41,223 nucleotides of DNA, taken from the NCBI GenBank assembly GCA_035498555.1, contig DATKAB010000126.1:1-41223 (forward strand). The letters are read 5' to 3'. The notes under the pieces were generated by a model. That model saw only the letters and a program-made list of their open reading frames with translations, did not search any database and was not told the DNA's origin. Every line of letters starts with the position of its first letter. The stretch's first letter is position 1. This document shows, piece by piece, positions 25,720-32,774 of this stretch. The DNA is from Candidatus Sulfotelmatobacter sp. Its GTDB lineage: Bacteria; Eisenbacteria; RBG-16-71-46. Both the position numbers and the translations under genes were made by a program.

Positions 25720-25826
25720 CCCTATCCCGCAAGCGATCTCTCAAGTTTCGCGGCGGGGTTCCGATACCGACTGGGCAGTCCGCGGCACCGTCGTTCGCCC
25801 CCTACCGATCGGCCCGGGAACCCCGC

Positions 25827-27404
25827 ATGTCGGCGCCCCCCTCCAGTCCGCGCAAGAACATCACGCAGATCCTGATCGAGGCCGGCGTGGTGACCGAGCC
25901 GCAGGTCCAGGCCGGACTCGAGCGGCAACGCGCCACCGGCAAGCGCATCGGCGAGACCCTGGTCGAGCTCGGCTACGTCTCCGAGGAGGACATCGCCTGG
26001 GCGCTGGCGCGCCAGCTCGGTCTCTCGTTCGTGGACGTACGCGCCGACACCCTCGATCCCGAGCTGGTGAAATCGTTTCCCGAATCCACGCTGCGCCGGC
26101 TGCAGGTGGTGCCGCTGGTCCGTTCCGATGAACAGCTGGCGCTGGCCGCCGCGGACCCCACCGACCCTGATCTGGTGCGGGAGCTGGAGCGTCTGACCGG
26201 CGTCGCGGTGTCGTGCGTGGCTTCGACTCCGAGCGCCATCGAGCGGGCACTCGACGCGGTGTGGGGCTCGCGGCACTCGCGCCGGTCGCATCCGGCCCCC
26301 GCGCCGCCGCTCGCGCAGGCGGCGAAGGGCGCGGCACCCCACTTCGACGTGGTGTGGGACAAGTCAGGCGACACCTTCTTTCAGTTCCATCTCAGCCGCG
26401 CGACGAGCGCCGGCGCGCACGAAGTGCATTTTCTGGGCTCTCAGAGTTCCCTGCGCGTGCTCCATCGTGTCGGCGCCGTGCTCCAGAAGGTCGCCGACGA
26501 ACCCGCTCAGCTCGCCGAGCTGGTGCTGGCGCGGCTCGAATCGCTGGGGATGCCGCCCGCCGGGGAGGGGAGCAGCCATCGCGTGCAGGCGCTCGAGTGC
26601 GAGATCGGCGGGATGGAGGGCGAGATCCTGGCTTCGCGGCTGGTGACGAACGGCCGGCTCTCCGTGACGGTCCGGTTGCTGCGCGACCCGACCGACCACG
26701 CGACCCTCGATTCGCTCGGGCTCGAGGCGATCGACCTTGCCCGCCTGCGCGCGGTGGCGGCCGAGCCCGCCGGCCTGGTGCTGGTCTCGGGGCCGACCGG
26801 TTCGGGCTGCAGCACGACGCTCGCGGCGCTGCTCCGGGAGCTGCCGACCGAGGACCGGCGCTGGCTGGTGTTCGCGAACCACCATCGACGGTGGAACTCG
26901 GGATCCGGACTCGTCGAAGTCGTGAGCGGGCGGCTCGCGCGCCACTGGAGCGGCATCGCGGTCGTGCAGGGGGCCGACGGACTGGTGCTGGACGACGGCC
27001 TCAGCGGCAAGCGGGTGCGCCGCGTGCTGGGCAGCGCGACTCATGCGCGCTGGGTGCTGGCGCGCACCGACTGGGAAGAGCCATTCGCGCTGCTCGAGGC
27101 GATGAGCGCGACCCCCGAGGGGCGCGCATTGCTCTCGCGGCGCTGGCACGCCGTGATCCAACAGCGGCTGGTGAGCGTCGCGAACTCCGGCGGCGCCTCA
27201 TCCGGCGGCGCGGCACGGCGAGCGGTGTTCGCGCCGCTGTTCGCGACCGATGCGATGCGCGCCGCGATCCTTCGCGGCGCGAACGCCGGAGAATTACGAG
27301 CGCTCGCTCAGGCCGACGGCTTCCGGTTGCTTCCCGACCGCGTTCGGGACCTGGTTGAGCGCGGCGAGCTGGATCCGGGCGACGCGGCGCGGGCGGTGAG
27401 CTGA
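25827..27404 (+). CDS. GspE/PilB-like pseudo-ATPase with MshEN domain
   Basis: The 525-residue protein begins with an MshEN domain (about 10-150), matching the c-di-GMP-binding consensus: LIEAGVVTEPQVQ then RIGETLVELGYVSEEDIAWAL with Arg40, Gly42 and Gln63. The rest follows the type II/IV secretion ATPase fold (about 175-515), but its catalytic sites are lost. Walker A reads GPTGSGCSTT with Cys328 (codon TGC, 26808-26810) in place of the essential Lys. The Walker B region reads DGLVLDDGLSG instead of GEIRD. The HisBox is gone, and so is the CxxC zinc site of GspE/PilB. It still reads as a full-length gene, so it is probably a regulatory, non-hydrolysing subunit. It overlaps pilT by 1 nt. Confidence 0.87.
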   Translation: MSAPPSSPRKNITQILIEAGVVTEPQVQAGLERQRATGKRIGETLVELGYVSEEDIAWALARQLGLSFVDVRADTLDPELVKSFPESTLRRLQVVPLVRSDEQLALAAADPTDPDLVRELERLTGVAVSCVASTPSAIERALDAVWGSRHSRRSHPAPAPPLAQAAKGAAPHFDVVWDKSGDTFFQFHLSRATSAGAHEVHFLGSQSSLRVLHRVGAVLQKVADEPAQLAELVLARLESLGMPPAGEGSSHRVQALECEIGGMEGEILASRLVTNGRLSVTVRLLRDPTDHATLDSLGLEAIDLARLRAVAAEPAGLVLVSGPTGSGCSTTLAALLRELPTEDRRWLVFANHHRRWNSGSGLVEVVSGRLARHWSGIAVVQGADGLVLDDGLSGKRVRRVLGSATHARWVLARTDWEEPFALLEAMSATPEGRALLSRRWHAVIQQRLVSVANSGGASSGGAARRAVFAPLFATDAMRAAILRGANAGELRALAQADGFRLLPDRVRDLVERGELDPGDAARAVS

Positions 27405-28687
27405 TGGCGATCGACCTCACCGCGATTCTCGCCTTCGCCAAGGACCAGGGCGCTTCCGACGTACACATCGTGCCCGGCATGGCGCCGGTGCTTCGCCTGC
27501 GCGGCGAGACCCGGCCGCTGGAAATGGCGCCGCTCTCACCCGATGCCACCCGGGCCGCGATCTACGACCTGATGAACGACGAGCAGAAGAAAGTGTTCGA
27601 AGAGCGCCACGACCTGGACTTTGCCTTCGAAATCCCCGGGCTCTCGCGCTTCCGCGCCAACGTGCTGGTGCAGCGGCAGGGCGTCGGCGCGGTGTTCCGG
27701 CTCGTGCCCTCGCAGGTGAAGTCGCTCGAGGAGCTGGCGATGCCGCCGGTGCTGCAGCAGCTCTCCCAGCTCGAGCGCGGGCTGGTGGTGGTGACGGGCC
27801 CGACCGGATCGGGCAAATCCACCACGCTGGCGGCCATGGTGGACTGGATCAATTCGAACGAGCGGCTGCACATCCTGACCATCGAAGACCCGATCGAATT
27901 CGTGCATCAGCCGAAGAAGTCGGTGGTGACCCAGCGCGAGGTCGGCCCGCACACGCAGTCGTTCAGCAACGCACTGAAAGCCGCGCTGCGCGAGGATCCC
28001 GACGTGATCCTGGTCGGCGAGTTGCGCGATCTCGAGACCACCCAGCTGGCGATCACCGCCGCCGAGACCGGGCACCTGGTGTTCGGAACCCTGCACACCA
28101 ACTCGGCGTCGAAGACGATCGATCGAATCATCGACATATTTCCGTCGGGTCAGCAGGCGCAGGTGCGCACGATGCTCTCGGAATCGATCGAGGGCGTGGT
28201 GGCGCAAACCCTGCTGCCCGCCAAGGACGCCAAGGGCCGGGTGGCGGCGCTCGAGGTGCTGGTGGGGGTGCCGGCGCTGCGCAATCTGATTCGCGAGGAC
28301 AAGACCGCGCAGATCCTCTCGGTGATCCAGACCGGCGCGCAGCACGGCATGATCAGCCTCGATCAGCACCTGCGCGAGTTGGTGATGCAGGGCCGCCTCG
28401 CCCGCGAGGTGGCGATGAAGCGCTCTTCGAATCCCAAGCTGTTCGAGCAGCCGGCGCCGACCTCGACGGTCTCGGCCGGAGTCGGTTCCGGCTTCGAGCC
28501 CGCAACGCCGGCCGCGGGCGTGGCGGCGCGCCCGCCTGCGGCGCCGGCGGCCGGCGCTCCCCGCCCTGCGGCTCCGTCTGCGGCCGGCGCGGCTCGTCCG
28601 GTGGCTCCACCCGCGGCTCGCCCGCCCGCCACCGGCGGCATGGGGCCGCCGACGCCCCCCAAGAAACCGGGATTCTTCGGCCGATGA
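27404..28687 (+). CDS. pilT: Type IV pilus retraction ATPase PilT
   Basis: PilT is the hexameric cytoplasmic ATPase that depolymerises type IV pili and powers twitching motility and DNA uptake. The protein has the PilT N-terminal PAS-like domain (about 1-100; ASDVHIVPGMAP), Walker A GPTGSGKSTT (132-141), Asp box (TIEDPIEFVH), Walker B (DPDVILVGELRD), His box (TGHLVFGTLHTNSA) and the retraction signature LRNLIRED near the C-terminus of the core. All catalytic residues look intact. At 427 residues it is longer than typical PilT (about 345) because of a Pro/Ala-rich tail after residue 355. The ATG overlaps the preceding TGA by one base (TGATG) and the next start overlaps its stop by 4 nt. Confidence 0.95.
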   Translation: MAIDLTAILAFAKDQGASDVHIVPGMAPVLRLRGETRPLEMAPLSPDATRAAIYDLMNDEQKKVFEERHDLDFAFEIPGLSRFRANVLVQRQGVGAVFRLVPSQVKSLEELAMPPVLQQLSQLERGLVVVTGPTGSGKSTTLAAMVDWINSNERLHILTIEDPIEFVHQPKKSVVTQREVGPHTQSFSNALKAALREDPDVILVGELRDLETTQLAITAAETGHLVFGTLHTNSASKTIDRIIDIFPSGQQAQVRTMLSESIEGVVAQTLLPAKDAKGRVAALEVLVGVPALRNLIREDKTAQILSVIQTGAQHGMISLDQHLRELVMQGRLAREVAMKRSSNPKLFEQPAPTSTVSAGVGSGFEPATPAAGVAARPPAAPAAGAPRPAAPSAAGAARPVAPPAARPPATGGMGPPTPPKKPGFFGR

Positions 28688-29808
28688 CGCTCGACGAACT
28701 GCTGCGACAGGTCCGCGAGCGCCAGGGTTCGGATCTCTATCTCACCGCCGAGGCGCCGGCCCTGGTGCGGGTGGACGGCGCCACGATCGCGGTGACCGAG
28801 CGTCCGGCCACCGCCGACGAGGTCGAAGCGCTGATTCGCGCCGCGCTCTCTCCCGCCGACCAGGCGGAGTTCGAGCGGACCCACGAGCTCAACACCGCGC
28901 GCATGATCAAGGGCGTCGGGCGTTTTCGACTCAATGTCTTCAGGCAGCGTGGCCAGGTCGGGCTGGTCGCGCGCATCATTCCGATCCGGCTGCCGACCGC
29001 GGACGAGCTGGGCCTGCCGAAGGCGCTGCTCGGGCTGGTGATGCAGAAGCGCGGTCTGGTGTTGGTGACGGGTGCCACCGGCGCCGGCAAGTCCACCACG
29101 CTGGCGGCGTTGGTCGATCATCGCAACCGGAACACCCGCGGCCATATCCTGACGATCGAAGACCCGATCGAGTTCGTGCACGAACATCAGGGCTGCGTGA
29201 TTACGCAGCGCGAGGTGGGCGTCGACACCGCCTCGTTCGCCGCGGGCCTGAAGAGCGCCCTGCGCCAGGCGCCCGACGTGATCCTGATCGGCGAGATGCG
29301 CGACTCCGAGACGGTCGAGGCGGCGATGCACTTTTCGGAGACCGGGCATCTGGTCCTCGGAACGCTGCACGCCAACAACGCGAATCAGGCGGTGGAGCGA
29401 TTCCTGAACTTCTTCCCGGCCGAGCATCAGGCGCAACTTTACGCGCAGCTCGCGCTCAACCTGCGCGGCATCGTGTCGCAGCGGCTGATTCCGCGAACCA
29501 GCGGCGAGGGCCGCGTCGCCGCGATCGAGGTGATGCTGAACACGCCGCGCGTCGCCGATCTCATCGCCAAGGGGGAGATCGGGGCCTTGAAGACCGCCAT
29601 CGAGGACAACGCGCTGGACGGCTCGCAGTCGTTCGATCAGGCCCTGTTCGAGCTCCTGCGCCGCGGCGAGATCACGCAGGATGAGGCGCTGCGACAGGCG
29701 GACAGCGCCAACAATCTGCGCCTGCGTATCAAGATGTCGGCCGGCGGCGCTCCCGCCACGGGCGCGCCCCAATTCGCGATTCGCAAGGAAGAAGACGAGG
29801 CGGCGTAG
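28684..29808 (+). CDS. pilU: PilT/PilU-family retraction ATPase paralogue
   Basis: The 374-residue protein is a second retraction ATPase. It has the N-terminal domain (GSDLYLTAEAPALVRVDG), Walker A GATGAGKSTT (130-139), TIEDPIEFVHEHQGC, QREVGVDTASF, Walker B APDVILIGEMRD and TGHLVLGTLHANNANQ. The GATGxGKST form, the VGVDTxSF signature and the length agree better with PilU, the accessory retraction ATPase that works with PilT, than with PilT. It overlaps pilT by ATGA, so the two are made together. A hairpin follows the gene. The symbol is assigned by family resemblance and neighbour, and a PilT2 naming would be equally acceptable. Confidence 0.88.
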   Translation: MTLDELLRQVRERQGSDLYLTAEAPALVRVDGATIAVTERPATADEVEALIRAALSPADQAEFERTHELNTARMIKGVGRFRLNVFRQRGQVGLVARIIPIRLPTADELGLPKALLGLVMQKRGLVLVTGATGAGKSTTLAALVDHRNRNTRGHILTIEDPIEFVHEHQGCVITQREVGVDTASFAAGLKSALRQAPDVILIGEMRDSETVEAAMHFSETGHLVLGTLHANNANQAVERFLNFFPAEHQAQLYAQLALNLRGIVSQRLIPRTSGEGRVAAIEVMLNTPRVADLIAKGEIGALKTAIEDNALDGSQSFDQALFELLRRGEITQDEALRQADSANNLRLRIKMSAGGAPATGAPQFAIRKEEDEAA

Positions 29809-29828
29809 GCTCTCCTCCACGCCGGCAG

Positions 29829-29853
29829 GGGCGGGCGATTCCCGCGCCCGCCC
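29829..29853 (+). terminator. Terminator-like hairpin after the pilus ATPase operon
   Basis: A perfect 9-bp all-G+C stem (GGGCGGGCG at 29829-29837, CGCCCGCCC at 29845-29853) with a 7-nt loop starts 20 nt after the pilU stop. No T-run follows, so it may block 3' exonucleases or assist Rho rather than act alone. Confidence 0.45.
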
Positions 29854-29896
29854 GAGACGCCCGGTCCACACCCCGGGGCATTCATGAAGGGAAAGC

Positions 29897-29915
29897 GCCT
29901 GGCCGCCGGCCAGGC
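29897..29915. repeat. Second strong inverted repeat in the pilU-F420 gap
   Basis: GCCTGGCC (29897-29904) and GGCCAGGC (29908-29915) form a perfect 8-bp stem with a 3-nt loop, 44 nt after the hairpin ending at 29853. The remaining bases up to 30074 hold no supported gene; a short frame at 29884-30141 runs into the next gene in another frame and has no protein-like character. Confidence 0.5.
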
Positions 29916-30074
29916 ACGCACATCCCGACACGTCTGGCGATCGCCGCAGGCCCACAATTCTCAACTCGCCGGCATCTCCAGCGCCTCACGCGACATCCAA
30001 TGCCGCGCGGGAGCAGTGTCGCACGCCGTCGCGCTCTTGATGGAATCGAGCGAATCATTGCCGGGGAGAGGCTC

Positions 30075-30725
30075 ATGGCCACGAAGGTCGGCGTACTCGG
30101 ATCGGGAAAAGTCGGCGAAGTTCTGGCGAACGGCTTTCTGAAGCATGGCTACGAGGTGATGCGAGGAAGCCGCGACCCGGCCAAGCTCGCCGCCTGGAAA
30201 TCGGGAGCCGGAGCGAGCGCTTCGACCGGCACCATGGCCGACACCGCGAGATTCGGCGAGATCGTGGTGCTCGCCGTGAAGGGCACCGCCGCCGAAGACG
30301 CCGTCCGGCAAGCCGGCCCCGCAAGTCTCGCCGGCAAGGTCGTGATCGACGCCACCAATCCGATTGCCGACGCGCCGCCCACCAACGGCGTGCTCCACTA
30401 CTTCACGACGCTCGAGCAGTCACTGATGGAACGCCTGCAGCGCCTCGCCCCCGACGCGCGGTTCGTCAAGGCGTTCAATTCGGTGGGCAACGCCTTCATG
30501 GTCAATCCCGACTTCGCCGGCATCAAGCCAACCATGTTCATCTGCGGCAACGACGCCAATGCCAAGGCCCGGGTGCAGGACGTGCTGGCGAAATTCGGCT
30601 GGGAGTGGCAGGACATCGGCGGCGTCGAGGGCGCTCGCGCCATCGAGCCGCTGTGCATCCTGTGGTGCGCGCCGGGATTCAACAGCGGCCAGTGGAATCA
30701 CGCCTATAAAGTCTTGAGAAAGTAG
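30075..30725 (+). CDS. F420-dependent NADP oxidoreductase family protein
   Basis: The 216-residue protein has an N-terminal Rossmann fold with GSGKVGEVLANGFLKHGYEV (about 9-28), the GxGxxG pattern of dinucleotide binding, followed by GSRDPAKLAAW, which in relatives contacts the NADP phosphate. The middle (VVLAVKGTAAEDAV, GKVVIDATNPI) and the FVKAFNSVGN motif are typical of the F420:NADP oxidoreductase-like family, which includes many bacterial proteins that act on substrates other than F420. It probably reduces or oxidises a small molecule with NADP(H); the substrate is unknown. The ATG at 30075 follows GGGGAGAGG; upstream in-frame codons look non-coding. It is transcribed alone. Confidence 0.85.
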   Translation: MATKVGVLGSGKVGEVLANGFLKHGYEVMRGSRDPAKLAAWKSGAGASASTGTMADTARFGEIVVLAVKGTAAEDAVRQAGPASLAGKVVIDATNPIADAPPTNGVLHYFTTLEQSLMERLQRLAPDARFVKAFNSVGNAFMVNPDFAGIKPTMFICGNDANAKARVQDVLAKFGWEWQDIGGVEGARAIEPLCILWCAPGFNSGQWNHAYKVLRK

Positions 30726-30748
30726 TTCCCGGCCTTGTCTCTCGGGAA
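30726..30748. terminator. Weak hairpin between convergent genes
   Basis: TTCCCG (30726-30731) pairs with CGGGAA (30743-30748) across an 11-nt loop immediately after the stop of the plus gene. A second 6-bp G+C stem follows (30753-30758 with 30767-30772). Either could terminate the converging transcripts, but neither has a T-run. Confidence 0.3.
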
Positions 30749-30778
30749 GTAAGCGCGCGGGTTCGGGCGCGCCGGCCG

Positions 30779-32305
30779 CTACTTCCTGAGCTTTCCCCAC
30801 TCCGCGCCAAGGCGTGAGAGCAACACCGCCGCGCGCTTCGCCTGGCTCTGCAACGTATTCAGGCGCGCGGTCTCGCCGGGCGAGTGCGCGCCGTCGCCCT
30901 TGAGCCCGACGCCGTCCATCGCCATCCCGACATGGAAGGCGGTGAACGAGACGTCGGCGGCGCCGGCCCGCATGGGGTCGCTGGCTTCGACCGGACCGAA
31001 TCCGAGATCCCGGCTGGCCTGGTCGTAGAGCGAGAGCATCTGCCGGTTGCCGTCGGTCGGGGACAGCGGCGGATACTCTTCGTCGAACGTCAGGGTCGCA
31101 CGGGTGCGCGGCAGATGCGCGGCGACGATCGCATTCATGGTCTGCTTCACGCGCTCGCGCTGATCGATGGCGAGAGCACGCAGATCGCCGTGCGCGATCG
31201 CGCTGTCGGCGACCACGTTGTTCTTGCCGAACGCAGTGCCGCGGCTGGCGACCGAATCCCAGGCCACCTCGGTGCCGCCGAGAATCGTGCCGGGGCTGAA
31301 GGTCAGATTCGGCTGCGCCTGCAGCGAATCCCGGAAGGTCTCGAGGATCCGCACCGCCTCGAAGATCGCGCCGGCACCCACGTCGTCGCGGAAGATCTGC
31401 GACGAATGGTAGGTCGTGCCGCCGGTCGCGAGCGTCCACGAGCTCGAGCCACGCCGCGCCACCACCGCGGTGCGCGGATCCCCGGAGCCGTCCTCGAAGC
31501 CAATGGCGACGTCGGCGGTCTCAGCGAGTTGATGCAGATCTCGGCGAGCGAGGTCGAGCGGCAGGCCGGCCCGCTCCTCGTCGCCGCCCAGATAGACGCT
31601 GAGGTTCATGTGGTCGAGCGCGCCGGTCGATTTCAGCGCCTGGAGCGCGAGCAGCATCACCACGTCGCCACCCTTCATGTCACAGACGCCCGGGCCACTC
31701 GCCGTCGAATCGGTGAGCTTCTCGTAACGCTGGAACGGGCTGTCCTTCTCGAACACCGTGTCGATGTGCCCGATCAGCAGGATGTGGGGAACGGCCATCG
31801 TGTCCTGACTCGCGCCCTTGATGTCTCGCACTCCCGGGCGCCGGCGAGCCGGTTCCGGTCGTGCGGCCGCGCGCTTCGCGATCAGATTGCCGGCGCGATT
31901 CCAGCTCGAGCCGTCACTCCATTCCGTCGTGAAGCCGAGCTTCTGCAGCTCGGGCTCGAACATCTTCCCCACTTCGCGCACGCCCTCGAAATTCATGGTG
32001 CCGCTGTTCTGGTTGACGGCGCGCTCGAGCAGCGCAAATGCCGCCGGCAGCCCCTTGTCCACAGCTTCCACCAGCTTCTTTTCGTCGCCCGAGAGGGCCG
32101 TCGGCGCCAGCTCTTTCTCCTTCGGGGCCGAGGCGCTCTGCTTGCGCGGCGCGGAAATCGAGGCGCCGGCCTGCGCCTGGGGCACCGCCGCGATCACGAC
32201 GAGCGCCGCGGTCAGGAGAACCCCGAGCGAATGGCCTGCGGGCGTGGAACGCACGTGGTTCGCGCGCCCCGAGTGGGTGCGCCGATCCTCTGAGTCTGGA
32301 GTCAT
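30779..32305 (-). CDS. Secreted M20-family metallopeptidase
   Basis: The 508-residue protein is a zinc peptidase of the M20 (glutamate carboxypeptidase/ArgE/DapE) family that removes C-terminal or acyl groups from small peptides. An N-terminal segment of about 25 residues precedes a hydrophobic signal core (LGVLLTAALVVIAAVPQAQA), so export is likely. Expected metal and catalytic residues are visible: His and Asp in LIGHIDTVF, bridging Asp in GPGVCDMKGG, Glu-Glu in GGDEER, Glu/Asp in GFEDGSGD, and the last His in GDGAHSPGE. The dimerisation lid lies between about residues 270 and 395. A short Arg/Pro-rich insertion precedes GHIDT. It is divergent from the DUF6165 gene. Confidence 0.9.
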   Translation of the reverse strand: MTPDSEDRRTHSGRANHVRSTPAGHSLGVLLTAALVVIAAVPQAQAGASISAPRKQSASAPKEKELAPTALSGDEKKLVEAVDKGLPAAFALLERAVNQNSGTMNFEGVREVGKMFEPELQKLGFTTEWSDGSSWNRAGNLIAKRAAARPEPARRRPGVRDIKGASQDTMAVPHILLIGHIDTVFEKDSPFQRYEKLTDSTASGPGVCDMKGGDVVMLLALQALKSTGALDHMNLSVYLGGDEERAGLPLDLARRDLHQLAETADVAIGFEDGSGDPRTAVVARRGSSSWTLATGGTTYHSSQIFRDDVGAGAIFEAVRILETFRDSLQAQPNLTFSPGTILGGTEVAWDSVASRGTAFGKNNVVADSAIAHGDLRALAIDQRERVKQTMNAIVAAHLPRTRATLTFDEEYPPLSPTDGNRQMLSLYDQASRDLGFGPVEASDPMRAGAADVSFTAFHVGMAMDGVGLKGDGAHSPGETARLNTLQSQAKRAAVLLSRLGAEWGKLRK

Positions 32306-32308
32306 GGC

Positions 32309-32323
32309 CGGGCATCATGCCCG
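32309..32323. promoter_or_regulatory. 15-nt odd palindrome beside the M20 start codon
   Basis: CGGGCAT and ATGCCCG flank a single central C, three bases upstream of the M20 start codon in the 69-nt divergent gap. It might be an operator or a leader hairpin affecting translation start. Chance occurrence in G+C-rich DNA is possible. Confidence 0.35.
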
Positions 32324-32374
32324 CTTGCCGCATCCCTAGTCCAGCGCCTAACCTGAGGCTCACTGCGAGGTCCC

Positions 32375-32761
32375 ATGCTGCTCAACGTCCCCACGGCGCC
32401 GGGCGAGTTCCTCGACCGGCTCACGATTCTCGAAATCAAGTCCGAACGCATTCGCGACGCGGCGAAGCTCGCCAACGTGCGGCGCGAGCTGGAGCTGATG
32501 CGCGCCACCTGGGCGGCCTCGCCCCTCTCGAAGCGCGATGTCGCGAAGCTGGTCGCCGAGTTGAAGAGCGTGAACGAGACGCTGTGGGAGATCGAGGATC
32601 GCATCCGGCGCAAGGAGGCCGAGCGGGTGTTCGACTCGGACTTCGTCGAGCTGGCGCGCTCGATCTATCGCACCAACGATCGCCGCGCGGCGATCAAGCG
32701 CGAGCTGAACGTCGCGCTTGGCTCGGAAGTGCTCGAGGAAAAGTTCTACACGCCGTACTAG
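32375..32761 (+). CDS. DUF6165-like small protein
   Basis: The 128-residue soluble protein matches my recollection of DUF6165: an N-terminal VPTAPGEFLDRLTILEIKSER motif region, DAAKLANVRRELE, then long Glu/Arg/Lys-rich helices and a conserved end EKFYTPY preceded by SIYRTNDRRAAIKRELN. It looks entirely helical, possibly coiled-coil. DUF6165 members often lie near glycosyltransferase or surface polysaccharide genes, but none is here. The function is unknown. The ATG has GAGG 5 nt upstream. The family name is from memory of the pattern and should be checked against Pfam. Confidence 0.75.
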   Translation: MLLNVPTAPGEFLDRLTILEIKSERIRDAAKLANVRRELELMRATWAASPLSKRDVAKLVAELKSVNETLWEIEDRIRRKEAERVFDSDFVELARSIYRTNDRRAAIKRELNVALGSEVLEEKFYTPY

Positions 32762-32774
32762 CCGGCGGCGCCGG

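Noticed and set aside
26808-26810. Sequencing error as the explanation for Cys in Walker A
   Set aside because: TGC differs from AAA/AAG at two or three positions, and the other catalytic sites of the same protein are also lost, so a single-base error does not explain it.
29884-30141. An 85-codon plus-strand frame after pilU
   Set aside because: It runs into the F420-type gene out of frame, has no good ribosome site and crosses a strong hairpin.
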